Shown here: one piece after another, positions 1 to 7,363 of the stretch | How positions within the stretch are numbered: the stretch's first letter is position 1 | Layout of the letters: the number at the start of each line of letters is the position of its first letter | Assembly (NCBI RefSeq): GCF_013364155.1 | Contig: NZ_CP054916.1 | Span: forward strand, 9,555,721-9,619,720 | Direction: 5' to 3' | DNA length: 64,000 nucleotides | Source: Streptomyces sp. NA02950 | Lineage (GTDB): Bacteria > Actinomycetota > Actinomycetes > Streptomycetales > Streptomycetaceae | Program-made: the position numbers and the translations under genes | Notes under the pieces: model-generated | Database searches by the model: none | Told to the model about the DNA's origin: nothing | What the model saw: only the letters and a program-made list of their open reading frames with translations

Positions 1-2
1 TG

Positions 3-71
3 GAGACCGGCCGCCTCGCACCCGGTGCGCAGATCACCCACCTCGAAGTGCGAGGCTGGACACCCACCTGA
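3..71 (+). CDS. C-terminal tail of an unidentified ORF entering from the left edge
   Basis: The frame starting at base 3 is open from the window edge to a TGA at 69-71 and encodes 22 residues ending GWTPT. It has Streptomyces-like third-position GC. It is too short to assign to a family, and it may be only a chance open frame. No start codon is visible because the beginning would lie outside the window. Confidence 0.2.
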   Translation, partial: ETGRLAPGAQITHLEVRGWTPT

Positions 72-281
72 CAGCTCATCGCGGAGCGGTCCCATGCCGC
101 CAGGACTTCAGCCCAGGCGGCACCGGCCACTCCCCGCTCACCGCTATGGTCGGCAACCGCGCGGTCCGTCTACAGATGGTCCAGCACTACAACACGCGGC
201 CATGAGCCGCGACGGGCGTGAGGCCGTTACGCCACCGGTCCTGGCGCGGGGCCCGGGGCTGCCCGACGAGCCGCGTGCGCC

Positions 282-545
282 GCTGCCGGGAGTTTCCTTG
301 ATGCGCGGTTGTGGGGGAAGGCACGGGGTCTGCCGTGGCCTTATCCGTTGGTGTGTCATCTGCTCGATACGGCGGCTATGGCTGGTCGGTTGTGGGATGT
401 GATGCTGGGGCATCGGTCCCGGCGGCGGATCGCTGAGTGCCTGGAGTTGGATGAGGGTGCGTCGCGGCGGTTGGTGGGTTGTTGGGCTTGTTTGCATGAC
501 TTGGGGAAGGTTACTCCGCCGTTCCAGAGCATGGTGGGGGACCGG
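282..545 (+). pseudogene. cas3: 3'-truncated cas3 fragment (HD nuclease domain)
   Basis: The frame reads LDARLWGKARGL, then HLLDTAAMAG, and later CLHDLGKVTPPFQ. This is the beginning of the HD nuclease domain of a type I CRISPR Cas3, with the conserved His of HLLDT and the HD pair of HDLGK both present. A full Cas3 has roughly 700-950 residues, whereas only about 85 remain. The similarity stops near base 540, where the opposite strand becomes a lanthipeptide dehydratase fragment. No Cas3 helicase domain, Cascade gene or repeat array is visible. I read this as a non-functional remnant left by a deletion or rearrangement. Its start is uncertain because the first residues are poorly conserved. 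Confidence 0.6.
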
Positions 546-934
546 TTCCACTCGGCGTCGGCTCGGGCCACCGCCCGATGGTTTGTGCCCCACCGCAGGT
601 CGGGTCGGTCTCCGAACGAAGCGTGTGCTACTCCGGCGAACAGGCCGGACGGGGTGGGACGCCCGGTCATCCGCAGCAGGTAGCGGGCCACAGAAAGTGC
701 CGCACGGCGGGTCTGCCGCGGCTCCGGGGCATCTGAGGCCCGCAGGTGCTGGACTTGCCGGGCGAGTCCTGGGCTGGCGTAGCTGATCGCCTCGGAGACG
801 GCGGCGGTCGCCCAGACCCGTCGCAGCCATTCCACCTGCTGATAGACCTGGCCGTCAGCGGTGCCGCTCAGGTTCGGCCACGCTGGCAGGGACAGCGAGC
901 CGTGGGGGACCGACCGGATCAACGCCCAGTCCAT
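546..934 (-). pseudogene. 3'-truncated lanthipeptide dehydratase (LanB N-terminal domain) fragment
   Basis: Beginning at ATG 932-934 the minus strand encodes MDWALIRSVPHGSLSLPAWP and continues to RYLLRMTGRPTPSGLFAGVA and HRAVARADAEW. These match the N-terminal part of LanB-type dehydratases, which usually contain an R-x-S/T-x-R-x-TPFGLFAG-like stretch. LanB enzymes transfer glutamate from Glu-tRNA to Ser and Thr of a precursor peptide. About 130 residues survive of the several hundred expected for the N-terminal domain, and the frame then runs into unrelated sequence that is cas3 on the other strand. It lies about 130 bp downstream of the FxLD precursor gene, as expected for a lan operon. The enzyme cannot be functional. 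The start could also be a little further upstream. Confidence 0.65.
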
Positions 935-1062
935 CGCGCGATAGCCCCTCGCGGCGATATCTGTTGACCTCACGTGGCCTTCCCGGAGTCGTAGTTCGGT
1001 GCTGACAGCCGGACGCCACCTGGCGGTGATACCCCGCCAGGAAGCGCCCGGCCGACCGAGGG

Positions 1063-1248
1063 TCAGACGGCGCTGATGCAGGTCGTCTTCTGGCAAGTGG
1101 AACCGCAGTTGTCGTCGGTCATGTTGACCAGACCGGCGGGGTCCGCGATCTCCAGCAGGGTGATGTCGAGGACGAAGCCGTCCGGCTCGTCCGCTGTCTG
1201 GGTCAAAGCGAGGTCGCGCGGCGATGTACTGCTCGTCGTCGTTGCCAT
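1063..1248 (-). CDS. FxLD-family lanthipeptide precursor peptide
   Basis: This 61-residue peptide has the hallmarks of the FxLD lanthipeptide family. The leader motif FVLD is at residues 25-28 and is followed by the core TDDNCGSTCQKTTCISAV with Cys 48, 52 and 57. Thr 44, Ser 50, Thr 51, Thr 55, Thr 56 and Ser 59 are candidate dehydration sites. The ATG at 1246-1248 sits behind a GGAGGAACAG ribosome-binding site, so the start is secure. In intact clusters such genes are followed by split LanB-type dehydratases, a cyclase and an FxLD methyltransferase. Here only a truncated dehydratase follows, so the precursor is probably an orphan unless enzymes are supplied elsewhere. Family identification rests on the motif and the core pattern. 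Confidence 0.8.
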   Translation of the reverse strand: MATTTSSTSPRDLALTQTADEPDGFVLDITLLEIADPAGLVNMTDDNCGSTCQKTTCISAV

Positions 1249-1331
1249 CTCTGTTCCTCCAGTAGGGAATGGATGTGCTCTTGCCGACCTGGCCCCCGAT
1301 GGGTGGTGCGTTCAAGGCCAGGAGATGAGAA

Positions 1332-1484
1332 TTAGGACATGCCGCTCGGAGATGCCTCGCCCCCGGGGAGCTGGTCGTCCGGGACGGCCAGCGAGTGGGC
1401 TCGGATGACATGGCTGGGAACGCCCCACCATCCGGTATTACGCAGACGTGTCGCCTCATCGTGTTCGGGCAGCCACTCAGCCAT
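1332..1484 (-). CDS. 50-residue small protein upstream of the lanthipeptide gene
   Basis: ATG 1482-1484 follows AAGGAGGACCGTCCC, one of the strongest ribosome-binding sites in this part of the window, and opens a 50-codon frame. It begins MAEWLPEHDEATRLRN, contains the aromatic stretch GWWGVPSH, and ends in TAA. It lies 83 bp upstream of the FxLD precursor on the same strand, so it may be the first gene of the former lanthipeptide operon. It has no Cys residues and no FxLD motif, so it is not a second precursor of the same type. I do not recognise the family. The evidence for translation is the ribosome-binding site and the position. Confidence 0.45.
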   Translation of the reverse strand: MAEWLPEHDEATRLRNTGWWGVPSHVIRAHSLAVPDDQLPGGEASPSGMS

Positions 1485-1847
1485 GGGACGGTCCTCCTTC
1501 CGGTGGTTCGAGGTATCAGTTCACAAGGTCTGACGTTCAGCAGCCGACCTTGGCGATCGCGTTCCGGTCGCTGCCGCGTACTCCTCCGTTAGCTCAACTG
1601 ACCGAAGTCGTAGCGGCATTGGGGCAGGTCAGCTGCTGCGTCGCAACGTCTAGGCAAGGTGCCTGCCCCTTCCGCTTCCACGCGCCGGACCGGCCGCCCC
1701 CGTCAGGTCTCGACGGACAGGTGGTTGAGATTGTCCGAAAGCCAGTCACTGTCGACGTGAGCCGGATGACGTGGTGGTCCGACTCAATGAGCGGTACCTG
1801 ATCACGTCCATGCCCGAGACCGTGTACACGGGCCGCTTCCCTCTTCG
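1485..1847. other. Intergenic stretch between the GntR-like gene and the lanthipeptide remnant
   Basis: No frame here has a convincing start, ribosome-binding site and codon bias together. It should hold the promoter for the 50-residue ORF and the lanthipeptide precursor and the 3' end of the upstream transcript, but I see no clear -35/-10 pair or strong terminator hairpin. Confidence 0.4.
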
Positions 1848-3110
1848 TCAGGTTGATTCGACGGCGGGTAACCGCACATGCAGCAGCGCGCTCTCGACGT
1901 CACGCCGTAAGGGGGTCGTGGTGGAGCCGACCGGGCGGAAGCGGTCAATGACGTCGAGGAGCGCCAGCAGGTCGCCCACGGCCGTGGCGAGGCAGGCTGT
2001 GTGCCATATCCGGAGCTGGTAGTGGGGATGGTGTACGGCGGTGGCTGTGATGGTCGTGCGCGCGATAAGAGTGGACAACTCCTGGCGCGTGGTGGATGGC
2101 GGGAGGGGCCCACGTTGGGCCCGGTCGGCTAGTTGATGAGCTGCCGCGTTGAGCTGGTCGATGACCTGATCCAGTGCGCCAGGCGTTGGTGAGAGTCGTG
2201 CGTTCCACCAGGTGCGTGCCTGGCGTACTGCCTCTCGGATCTCGTCTGTGTGAAGGCCCTTCAGGTTCGGGGCTGGTTCGGGAAGGCGGCGCGGGGCTGG
2301 GTTGGTTTGCTTCACTGCATCTCGACGCACGGTCAGCCGCCGGTGAGTACCGCGCTCCAGCAAGCCCTCTTCGAGCAGGAGGCGCAGTGCGATGGCCAGC
2401 GGCTTCTTTCCCGTGACCAGGATGCGGCACAGTTCCCGTCGGTCCGGCAGTGCTGTGCCGGTACTGAAGGCGCCGCCCGCTGCCAGTTCGCGTAGGTGTT
2501 GGGCGAGTTGGCGGGGCCGGTCGTTGAGAGGGTGTGCACCGGGGACTCGGGCGCGACCGTTGGCCTGCTGCTCGATCACGCTTGTGTCCGCAAGGTCAGC
2601 CAGGGCCAGATGGACGCTTTGGAGAGGGAGGGCCAGGTCCGCGGCGATCCGGCCAGGTGCCAGGACCGCACCGGGAGGGTAGGTACCTGCCTTGATCCGT
2701 TGCTCGATCCGCTGGGCGACATCTGCGACCGGCACGAACGGAGGCAGGGTGTCCGCCAGTGTGCGTAGGAGGTCTCGTGCATTGCCCACGCGTACGATCA
2801 GCTTTTCGTACGACGCATCGGTCGGGTTCGGAGGGTGGGTGACCGCCTCGATCAGCCGGGACCATCGGGCCTGGTCCGCTGGTGAACCGGCTGCGGCTTC
2901 TCGGCGGCACTCGGCCAGCGGCACCCACGGGTCGGTGTGTCGGTCGATGAGGGCGTGGCCTTCGATGACGGCGGCAGATGAGCTCGCGGACCTTGCGCCG
3001 CCGATCCGCCCCAGGCGCAGCAGGTCAGCGCGCAACGCACGACGGGTGCCTGCGGAGTCCGAGGGTGTGGAGCTGGATTCTGCTGTTTGCCTCTGCACCT
3101 CGCCGCTCAT
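1848..3110 (-). CDS. GntR-like winged-helix regulator, 420 aa
   Basis: The middle of the protein carries two GntR-type winged-helix segments. One lies around residues 125-180 (IEQRIKAGTYPPGAVLAPGR, then SVHLALADLADTSVIEQQ). A second lies around 195-250 (LPDRRELCRILVTGKKPLAI, then LEEGLLERG). The pattern 'low expression tag, basic recognition helix, short wing' is typical of GntR proteins such as KorSA-type plasmid regulators, but two copies in one chain is unusual. The C-terminal 150 residues are helical and unrecognised, perhaps a dimerisation or effector domain. The start overlaps the stop of the preceding DUF5999 gene by four bases, so the two are translationally coupled. The target is unknown. 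Confidence 0.6.
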   Translation of the reverse strand: MSGEVQRQTAESSSTPSDSAGTRRALRADLLRLGRIGGARSASSSAAVIEGHALIDRHTDPWVPLAECRREAAAGSPADQARWSRLIEAVTHPPNPTDASYEKLIVRVGNARDLLRTLADTLPPFVPVADVAQRIEQRIKAGTYPPGAVLAPGRIAADLALPLQSVHLALADLADTSVIEQQANGRARVPGAHPLNDRPRQLAQHLRELAAGGAFSTGTALPDRRELCRILVTGKKPLAIALRLLLEEGLLERGTHRRLTVRRDAVKQTNPAPRRLPEPAPNLKGLHTDEIREAVRQARTWWNARLSPTPGALDQVIDQLNAAAHQLADRAQRGPLPPSTTRQELSTLIARTTITATAVHHPHYQLRIWHTACLATAVGDLLALLDVIDRFRPVGSTTTPLRRDVESALLHVRLPAVEST

Positions 3111-3316
3111 GCTGCCGCCTTCTCCCCATGTGCGGTGGTCGCCACGCGGCGGGGTGGGACGACCTCCAGATCAGGCCTGATCTCGCCGGTGTCGTCGAAG
3201 AGCAGGACACCGTTGCACAGCAGTGTCCAGCCCTGTTCTAAACGGATGGCGATGGGGTGGGCGGCGTCCGCGTCGGTGGCGTCGGCCGCAGGGCACCTTG
3301 GGGTGTGCGGGCACAT
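3107..3316 (-). CDS. DUF5999 family small protein, 69 aa
   Basis: The sequence starts MCPHTPRCPAADATDADAAH and continues with EQGWTLLCNGVLLFDDTGE and VVPPRR. This is the diagnostic arrangement of the DUF5999 family, which is very common in Streptomyces. The N-terminal CPHxxxCP motif with one further Cys suggests a bound metal, but the family has no known function. It overlaps the downstream GntR-like gene in an ATGA junction and probably shares its transcript. Confidence 0.8.
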   Translation of the reverse strand: MCPHTPRCPAADATDADAAHPIAIRLEQGWTLLCNGVLLFDDTGEIRPDLEVVPPRRVATTAHGEKAAA

Positions 3317-3445
3317 GGGGCTGGTCCTTCCTGCGGGGTGGGGAACGTCGTGCGGTGGTTGGAGATCGGCTGACGAGGGGCTCCGCGGAGACGCTGTACT
3401 GCCAATGAAGGAGTCGTCGAGGGAGATGGGCAGGTGCGCCAGGAT

Positions 3446-3577
3446 CTACGTCACTTCGCTGTCTTGGTAGCTCGTCTCCAGTGAGCCGTGGGCGGCCAGG
3501 ACTCCGTTGAGGCTCGGGTAGTGGTGTGTGCCCATGACGTACTCGGGCATCGGGGGCGTAACACGGAAGGTGTGCAC
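3446..3577 (-). CDS. Possible 43-residue small ORF
   Basis: A GTG at 3575-3577 opens a frame beginning MHTFRVTPPMPEYVMGTHHY, followed by LNGVLAAHGSLE, that ends in TAG at 3446-3448. An internal ATG at 3548-3550 is an alternative start. It lies immediately downstream of the frameshifted zinc-ribbon pseudogene and in the same frame, so it could instead be a remnant of the same decayed gene. The composition looks coding. No family is recognised and no strong ribosome-binding site precedes either start. Confidence 0.25.
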   Translation of the reverse strand: MHTFRVTPPMPEYVMGTHHYPSLNGVLAAHGSLETSYQDSEVT

Positions 3578-3583
3578 GCCGGT

Positions 3584-3790
3584 TCACCTGATCCGGGCAC
3601 CGGTCCCGTGATCCATGGCGCAGGACACGCAGACCGGTGGGCGGGCCGTTGACGGGCGGATGGGGGTTGCAGGGTCAATGGGGCTCCATCCACAGCACAC
3701 CCAGCTCATTGGTTTCGGCCTCCAGCTCGCACACATGGCACAGCATCTGCTCCATTGCCAGCCGCTGAGGGCGCGGATGAACCCCGGCCG
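3584..3790 (-). pseudogene. Frameshifted remnant of a Cys-x2-Cys zinc-ribbon-like actinobacterial protein
   Basis: One frame encodes MEQMLCHVCELEAETNELGV followed by LWMEP, and a second frame, entered near 3670, encodes RPPVCVSCAMDHG. Put together they resemble an actinobacterial family with a CxVC pair, a 'GVLWL' strand and a distal PPVCVxCA pair. The two halves are in different frames and the expected upstream residues are not found, so the gene is broken. The region 3791-4082 upstream shows no other convincing coding frame. Confidence 0.45.
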
Positions 3791-4082
3791 GGCTCGGGTT
3801 CGCCCTGCCTACGCGGTGGGCACGGCGGACACAGATGTCTCCTCGATGTGGTCCAGGGGATGGGTTAGGGGATGGCCGTGGCCGGCCGCCACTCGGTGAC
3901 TGCGGGCGAGGGCGGCCGGGGCACCAGCTCCCAGCGATGGTGGATGGGCAGTGGCGCCGTCCTTTCCGGGGGTGTCCCGGGGCTGCCATAGGGGCGGGTG
4001 TATGGCGTCCGCACCGGGACAGAGAGGACCCACGTAGAGAGGCCGCCGGTGCGTCGATTCCGGTCCGCACCGGCGACCGGCT

Positions 4083-4667
4083 TCAGGGAACGGTGCCTCG
4101 AAGGGTTGCCAGCAGACGCTGGGCGGGATCGATATCGATGGTGCCGAGCTGGATGGCAGGCTCTTGATTGCATCGGATGCAGTCCGGGTGGGCGTACAGA
4201 TCGACAAGAAGGCAACCGGTGACGGCCTTGTACGCGTCGGAGAGCAGGTCACGAACTCGCACCTGGTGGGCCCACCTGGCCGCGCATTCCCTCGCGTCGG
4301 CTCCGGCTTCGACTTCGTCCCGTGGGGCGCCGAGCAGGATGGCGAGTCGCGCGGCGGTGGGAACGGAGACCTCTCCGAGCATGATGCGACCGCTGTCCAC
4401 CTTCAGGTCAGGCACGTCCAGGTCGTGCGCGAGGAACCCCCTTCGCAGTCGCCGGGCAACCTTGAAGGTCTCTCGCATGCCTTTGCGGATCAATCGGGCC
4501 AGCTCAACGGCCTCAGCAGAGGTGACGGTACTGAGCCCGATGAGAGGGCCGTGCAGTCCGATCGCGGGACATGGACCGTTGATCCCCGCCTGTTGCAGAG
4601 CGGAGCGTAGCTCGTGCGCAGCCATCACGAGAGCCGCTCGGTCATTAGACGGGGGCAGGCTGTTCAT
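4083..4667 (-). CDS. Uncharacterised protein, 194 aa (first of a three-gene overlapping set)
   Basis: The ATG at 4665-4667 follows AACGGAGGTCCGC, so this start is preferred over the much longer upstream extension of the frame. The protein has a helical N-terminal half and a region (residues ~70-140) of alternating basic helices containing RKGMRETFKVARRLRRGF. The C-terminal part has a CIRC pair. No signal peptide or membrane segment is seen. It overlaps the end of the next upstream gene by four bases and is probably co-transcribed with it. I do not recognise the family. Confidence 0.55.
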   Translation of the reverse strand: MNSLPPSNDRAALVMAAHELRSALQQAGINGPCPAIGLHGPLIGLSTVTSAEAVELARLIRKGMRETFKVARRLRRGFLAHDLDVPDLKVDSGRIMLGEVSVPTAARLAILLGAPRDEVEAGADARECAARWAHQVRVRDLLSDAYKAVTGCLLVDLYAHPDCIRCNQEPAIQLGTIDIDPAQRLLATLRGTVP

Positions 4668-5089
4668 GCGGACCTCCGTTGGGCAGGGCAGTGCAGAGGG
4701 CTCGCCGTCTGACCGTGAAGCACGCGGACCGGGCTGAGAGCGGACAAGACGCGTGGGGAGGAGCCAGTGCAGGTATCGACGAGGTCCAGGCACGAGACCG
4801 GGTGGACGATGAGCCACACAGGGCGCTCGTTACTACCAAGACGTGCGGTGTAGGGGATGTCCTTGTGCAGATTGTGGACGGCGGCGCCCGCGCCTTGGTG
4901 GTCGCCGAGCCATGCCCAGACGATGCCGAAGGAGTCGCGATCCAGATTGACGGCGATGTTCCGTACGTTCGTCCTGAGCCAGGTGATCGTGCGGCCGGGG
5001 AAGCCCGTCGTTGTGCTCAGTGCCACGGCGTCGCGCTGGCCTGGTTCCGTGTAGATGACCTGGCACCAGTAGCCGCGGGGCATGGTCAT
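4664..5089 (-). CDS. Uncharacterised protein, 141 aa
   Basis: The ATG at 5087-5089 overlaps the TGA of the upstream gene in an ATGA junction, which favours this start over the ATG four codons earlier. The product starts MTMPRGYWCQVIYTEPGQRD and is an alpha/beta-looking soluble protein with a basic, Ser-rich tail. It sits between two other unknown genes with overlaps at both ends, so the three are likely made together in related amounts. No motif allows a functional call. Confidence 0.5.
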   Translation of the reverse strand: MTMPRGYWCQVIYTEPGQRDAVALSTTTGFPGRTITWLRTNVRNIAVNLDRDSFGIVWAWLGDHQGAGAAVHNLHKDIPYTARLGSNERPVWLIVHPVSCLDLVDTCTGSSPRVLSALSPVRVLHGQTASPLHCPAQRRSA

Positions 5090-5643
5090 ACTGACCACCA
5101 TTCCTCGACCGAGGTGGAGCCAGCTGTGTCTGCTGCCTCGGCTCTCAGCACCTCGAGGACGTCTTCGGTGAGCAGTGCCAGTCGGCGCACGTATCCTCGG
5201 GCTGATGCGAAATTAGCGGGCAGGGTGTGAAGGTCAAGCTGGCGAGCTCGGTTCGCGAACACCGTGAGATCCGGACTTTGGACTCTGGCGGCACGCTGGA
5301 CCAGCATGTTCAGCAACTGGTGCAGGTGGCGGTGGATGCGCGGTGCCAGTCCTTGAACGTCCTCCATGGTGAGCAGGGCGGACTGCAAGCCGATGGCCGT
5401 GTCCAGGTCGTCGTCGATTCCCTCGTCGGAGACGAACGACTTGTGCAGAGCGGTGATCAACGCATGGACGGTTGCCGCTGGGACGAGCCGGGCAGGCTCG
5501 ACGTTTAGATTCCGGCGCTGGCGGCTCGAGATCTCACCCGTGCAGAGGACTGGTACGACGGACTGCGGGAGACTCTCGAGCTCTCCCGCTGCTTGGGAAC
5601 GGTGACGTTCCATCGTGTCTGTACGCTGCAGGGCGGCTGTCAC
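5086..5643 (-). CDS. Uncharacterised helical protein, 185 aa
   Basis: The GTG at 5641-5643 follows GGAGGTGAATATC, a good ribosome-binding site, and gives a 185-residue product starting MNIVTAALQRTDTMERHR with V1 read as M. The sequence is largely alpha-helical with Leu/Arg-rich helices such as HRHLHQLLNMLVQRA and RRLALLTEDVLEVLRAEA. No transmembrane segment is present. It is the first gene of a three-gene overlapping unit divergent from the XRE regulator at 5939. The family is not recognised. Confidence 0.5.
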   Translation of the reverse strand: MTAALQRTDTMERHRSQAAGELESLPQSVVPVLCTGEISSRQRRNLNVEPARLVPAATVHALITALHKSFVSDEGIDDDLDTAIGLQSALLTMEDVQGLAPRIHRHLHQLLNMLVQRAARVQSPDLTVFANRARQLDLHTLPANFASARGYVRRLALLTEDVLEVLRAEAADTAGSTSVEEWWSV

Positions 5644-5803
5644 GATATTCACCTCCTGTTCTGCGCCGGATGCCATTCTTCGGAACCACGGCACTCGTAG
5701 ACTCGGTGACGCGATGTCAGGCCTCTAGCCATTGAGAAGCTTGTTGGCCGTTCGAGTTCAGCAAGATTCCCCCCTGGCGCCACGAGCGGACAACCTTGAT
5801 GCA

Positions 5804-5817
5804 TCACTGATCAGTGA
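5804..5817. promoter_or_regulatory. Perfect 14-bp palindrome in the divergent promoter region (operator candidate)
   Basis: TCACTGATCAGTGA is a perfect palindrome located midway between the divergent genes at 5643 and 5939. A related half site, TTACTGAT, lies about 20 bp to the right. The 295-bp gap holds no gene. The XRE-type protein encoded at 5939 is the obvious candidate to bind here, but this is inferred from position only. Confidence 0.4.
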
Positions 5818-5938
5818 CTTTGGAAGGCGTCAAGTTACTGATTCGGGCGCTTCACTGTAAAGAGATCGCTGTTTTGAACGCATAGCCGATAGGACGTCAC
5901 TACCCTTTCTGAGTAAAGAGCCAGCTGAGGGGGAAATC

Positions 5939-7330
5939 GTGGACGTGAAGCCGCACCGTCCGTCATGCGCCAAGCAGCTAAGGGAGATGGCCTATCGGCG
6001 TGGCGAGTCCCCCCGCCAGGTGGCGCAAGCCATCCGGGTTCACTGCTCGGTAACCTCGCTGCGTGCCCAGCGCCTGGCCCGGGGGCTGACCCTGAAGGAA
6101 GTCGCTGACGGTCTGAATACCCTGAGCAAGGGGCGTGCAGACGCTCCAAGGGTGGATGGTGATCAGCTTGGGCACTGGGAGACTGGTCGGCACCAACCGC
6201 GCCCTGCCACCGTCGGACTGCTCTGCGAGTACTACGGGTGTGGATCCCAGGATTTGGGGTTTGGGCCCGCAGCCGCAGCCGTCCAGGATTCGTCGAGTAC
6301 TGCTGTTCCTGTTGATCCGCTAGTTGCACCCCCGGTCTCGCCGGGGCCGTTCGTGGCCGGGTCTTTCGAACAGCAAGTGGACGCGGCACGACGGTCGGTG
6401 GACCGCACGCTGGCGGTTGGTACTGTCAGTGCGACCCAGCTGGATCTGTTGGATGAGCAGGTGCTCTGGGCACGCGAGCAATATGTCTACACGCCACCTG
6501 CGCCGATGATCGCAGTGCTCCTCGGCCACTTGTCGGAGGTAGAGGACCTGGCAGTGAGCCGGCAGCCAGCTGCCGTCCAGGTCCGGCTGTCGGAGTTGAC
6601 TGCCATGCTCGCCACCTTGATTGCTGATGCCCTGATGAAGCTGGGACAACTGCCCCGATCGCAGTCCTGGTACGCCACGGCGCGCAACGCGGCGGATGAC
6701 AGCGGCAATACCGAGGTGCGGGCAAGGGTGAGGGCACAGGCCGCGATGCTGCCCTTCTACTATGGTCCGCTGGAGGCAGCGGTCAGTCTGTCCCGGGAGG
6801 CTCGGATCATATGCCGCGGTCGGCCCAGCGCCACTGCGGCATTCGCGTCAGCGGCTGAGGCACGCGCCTTGGCGAAGCTGGGTGATGTCGAGGGTGCGGA
6901 TGCTGCGCTCCGGCACGCCACTGCGGCGTTCGAGCAAAGCAAGGCCGGAGGCTCAACAGAGAACGACGCATTCGCCTTTCCCGAGAGAAGGTTTAGGCTT
7001 TACGAGAGTGGGACCCTGACAGCTCTGGGTCGCACAGGCCAGGCACGTCGCGTTCAGGAGGCCGCCCTTCGGCTCTACCCGACCAAGACTGGAATCGACC
7101 CTGCACTCCTCGGTTTCGAGGCAGCCATCTGCCTGGCTCACGAGGGCAATCCGGTCGAGGCGTGCCAACTGGCTAGCGTCACGTTCCTGAGAATCTCCCC
7201 GGAGCACCGCACTCCGATCGTGGAACAGCGAGCTCGCGAGGTCATCGGGGCCCTTCCCTCCGATACGCAGAGAGGTCGAGCTGCACGACAGCTCCACGAG
7301 ATCCTTGGCCGCCCTCCTGGACAGAGGTGA
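5939..7330 (+). CDS. XRE-family regulator with TPR-like C-terminal domain, 463 aa
   Basis: The GTG at 5939 follows GAGGGGGAAATC. Residues ~45-95 form an XRE helix-turn-helix (QRLARGLTLKEVADGLN, then DQLGHWETGRHQPRPATV), with the GHWETGR segment as the recognition-helix end. The remaining ~300 residues are repeated antiparallel helices typical of the TPR-like sensor part of Streptomyces regulators of this size. The length and layout match the many 'helix-turn-helix plus tetratricopeptide-like' regulators in this genus. It is divergent from a three-gene unknown operon and 33 bp upstream of an APH-like kinase gene, which it may control. No ligand is known. Confidence 0.75.
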   Translation: MDVKPHRPSCAKQLREMAYRRGESPRQVAQAIRVHCSVTSLRAQRLARGLTLKEVADGLNTLSKGRADAPRVDGDQLGHWETGRHQPRPATVGLLCEYYGCGSQDLGFGPAAAAVQDSSSTAVPVDPLVAPPVSPGPFVAGSFEQQVDAARRSVDRTLAVGTVSATQLDLLDEQVLWAREQYVYTPPAPMIAVLLGHLSEVEDLAVSRQPAAVQVRLSELTAMLATLIADALMKLGQLPRSQSWYATARNAADDSGNTEVRARVRAQAAMLPFYYGPLEAAVSLSREARIICRGRPSATAAFASAAEARALAKLGDVEGADAALRHATAAFEQSKAGGSTENDAFAFPERRFRLYESGTLTALGRTGQARRVQEAALRLYPTKTGIDPALLGFEAAICLAHEGNPVEACQLASVTFLRISPEHRTPIVEQRAREVIGALPSDTQRGRAARQLHEILGRPPGQR

Positions 7331-7363
7331 CAGCACCGCCTCTCATCGGTCAGCCTGGACCCC

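Noticed and set aside
282..545. A functional CRISPR-Cas system
   Set aside because: Only a cas3 fragment remains. No repeats with spacers and no other cas genes are present in the window.
356..1459. A full-length 367-residue minus-strand protein containing the dehydratase fragment
   Set aside because: Only the middle resembles LanB. The N-terminal part crosses the FxLD precursor and the 50-residue ORF out of frame, and the C-terminal part crosses the cas3 fragment.
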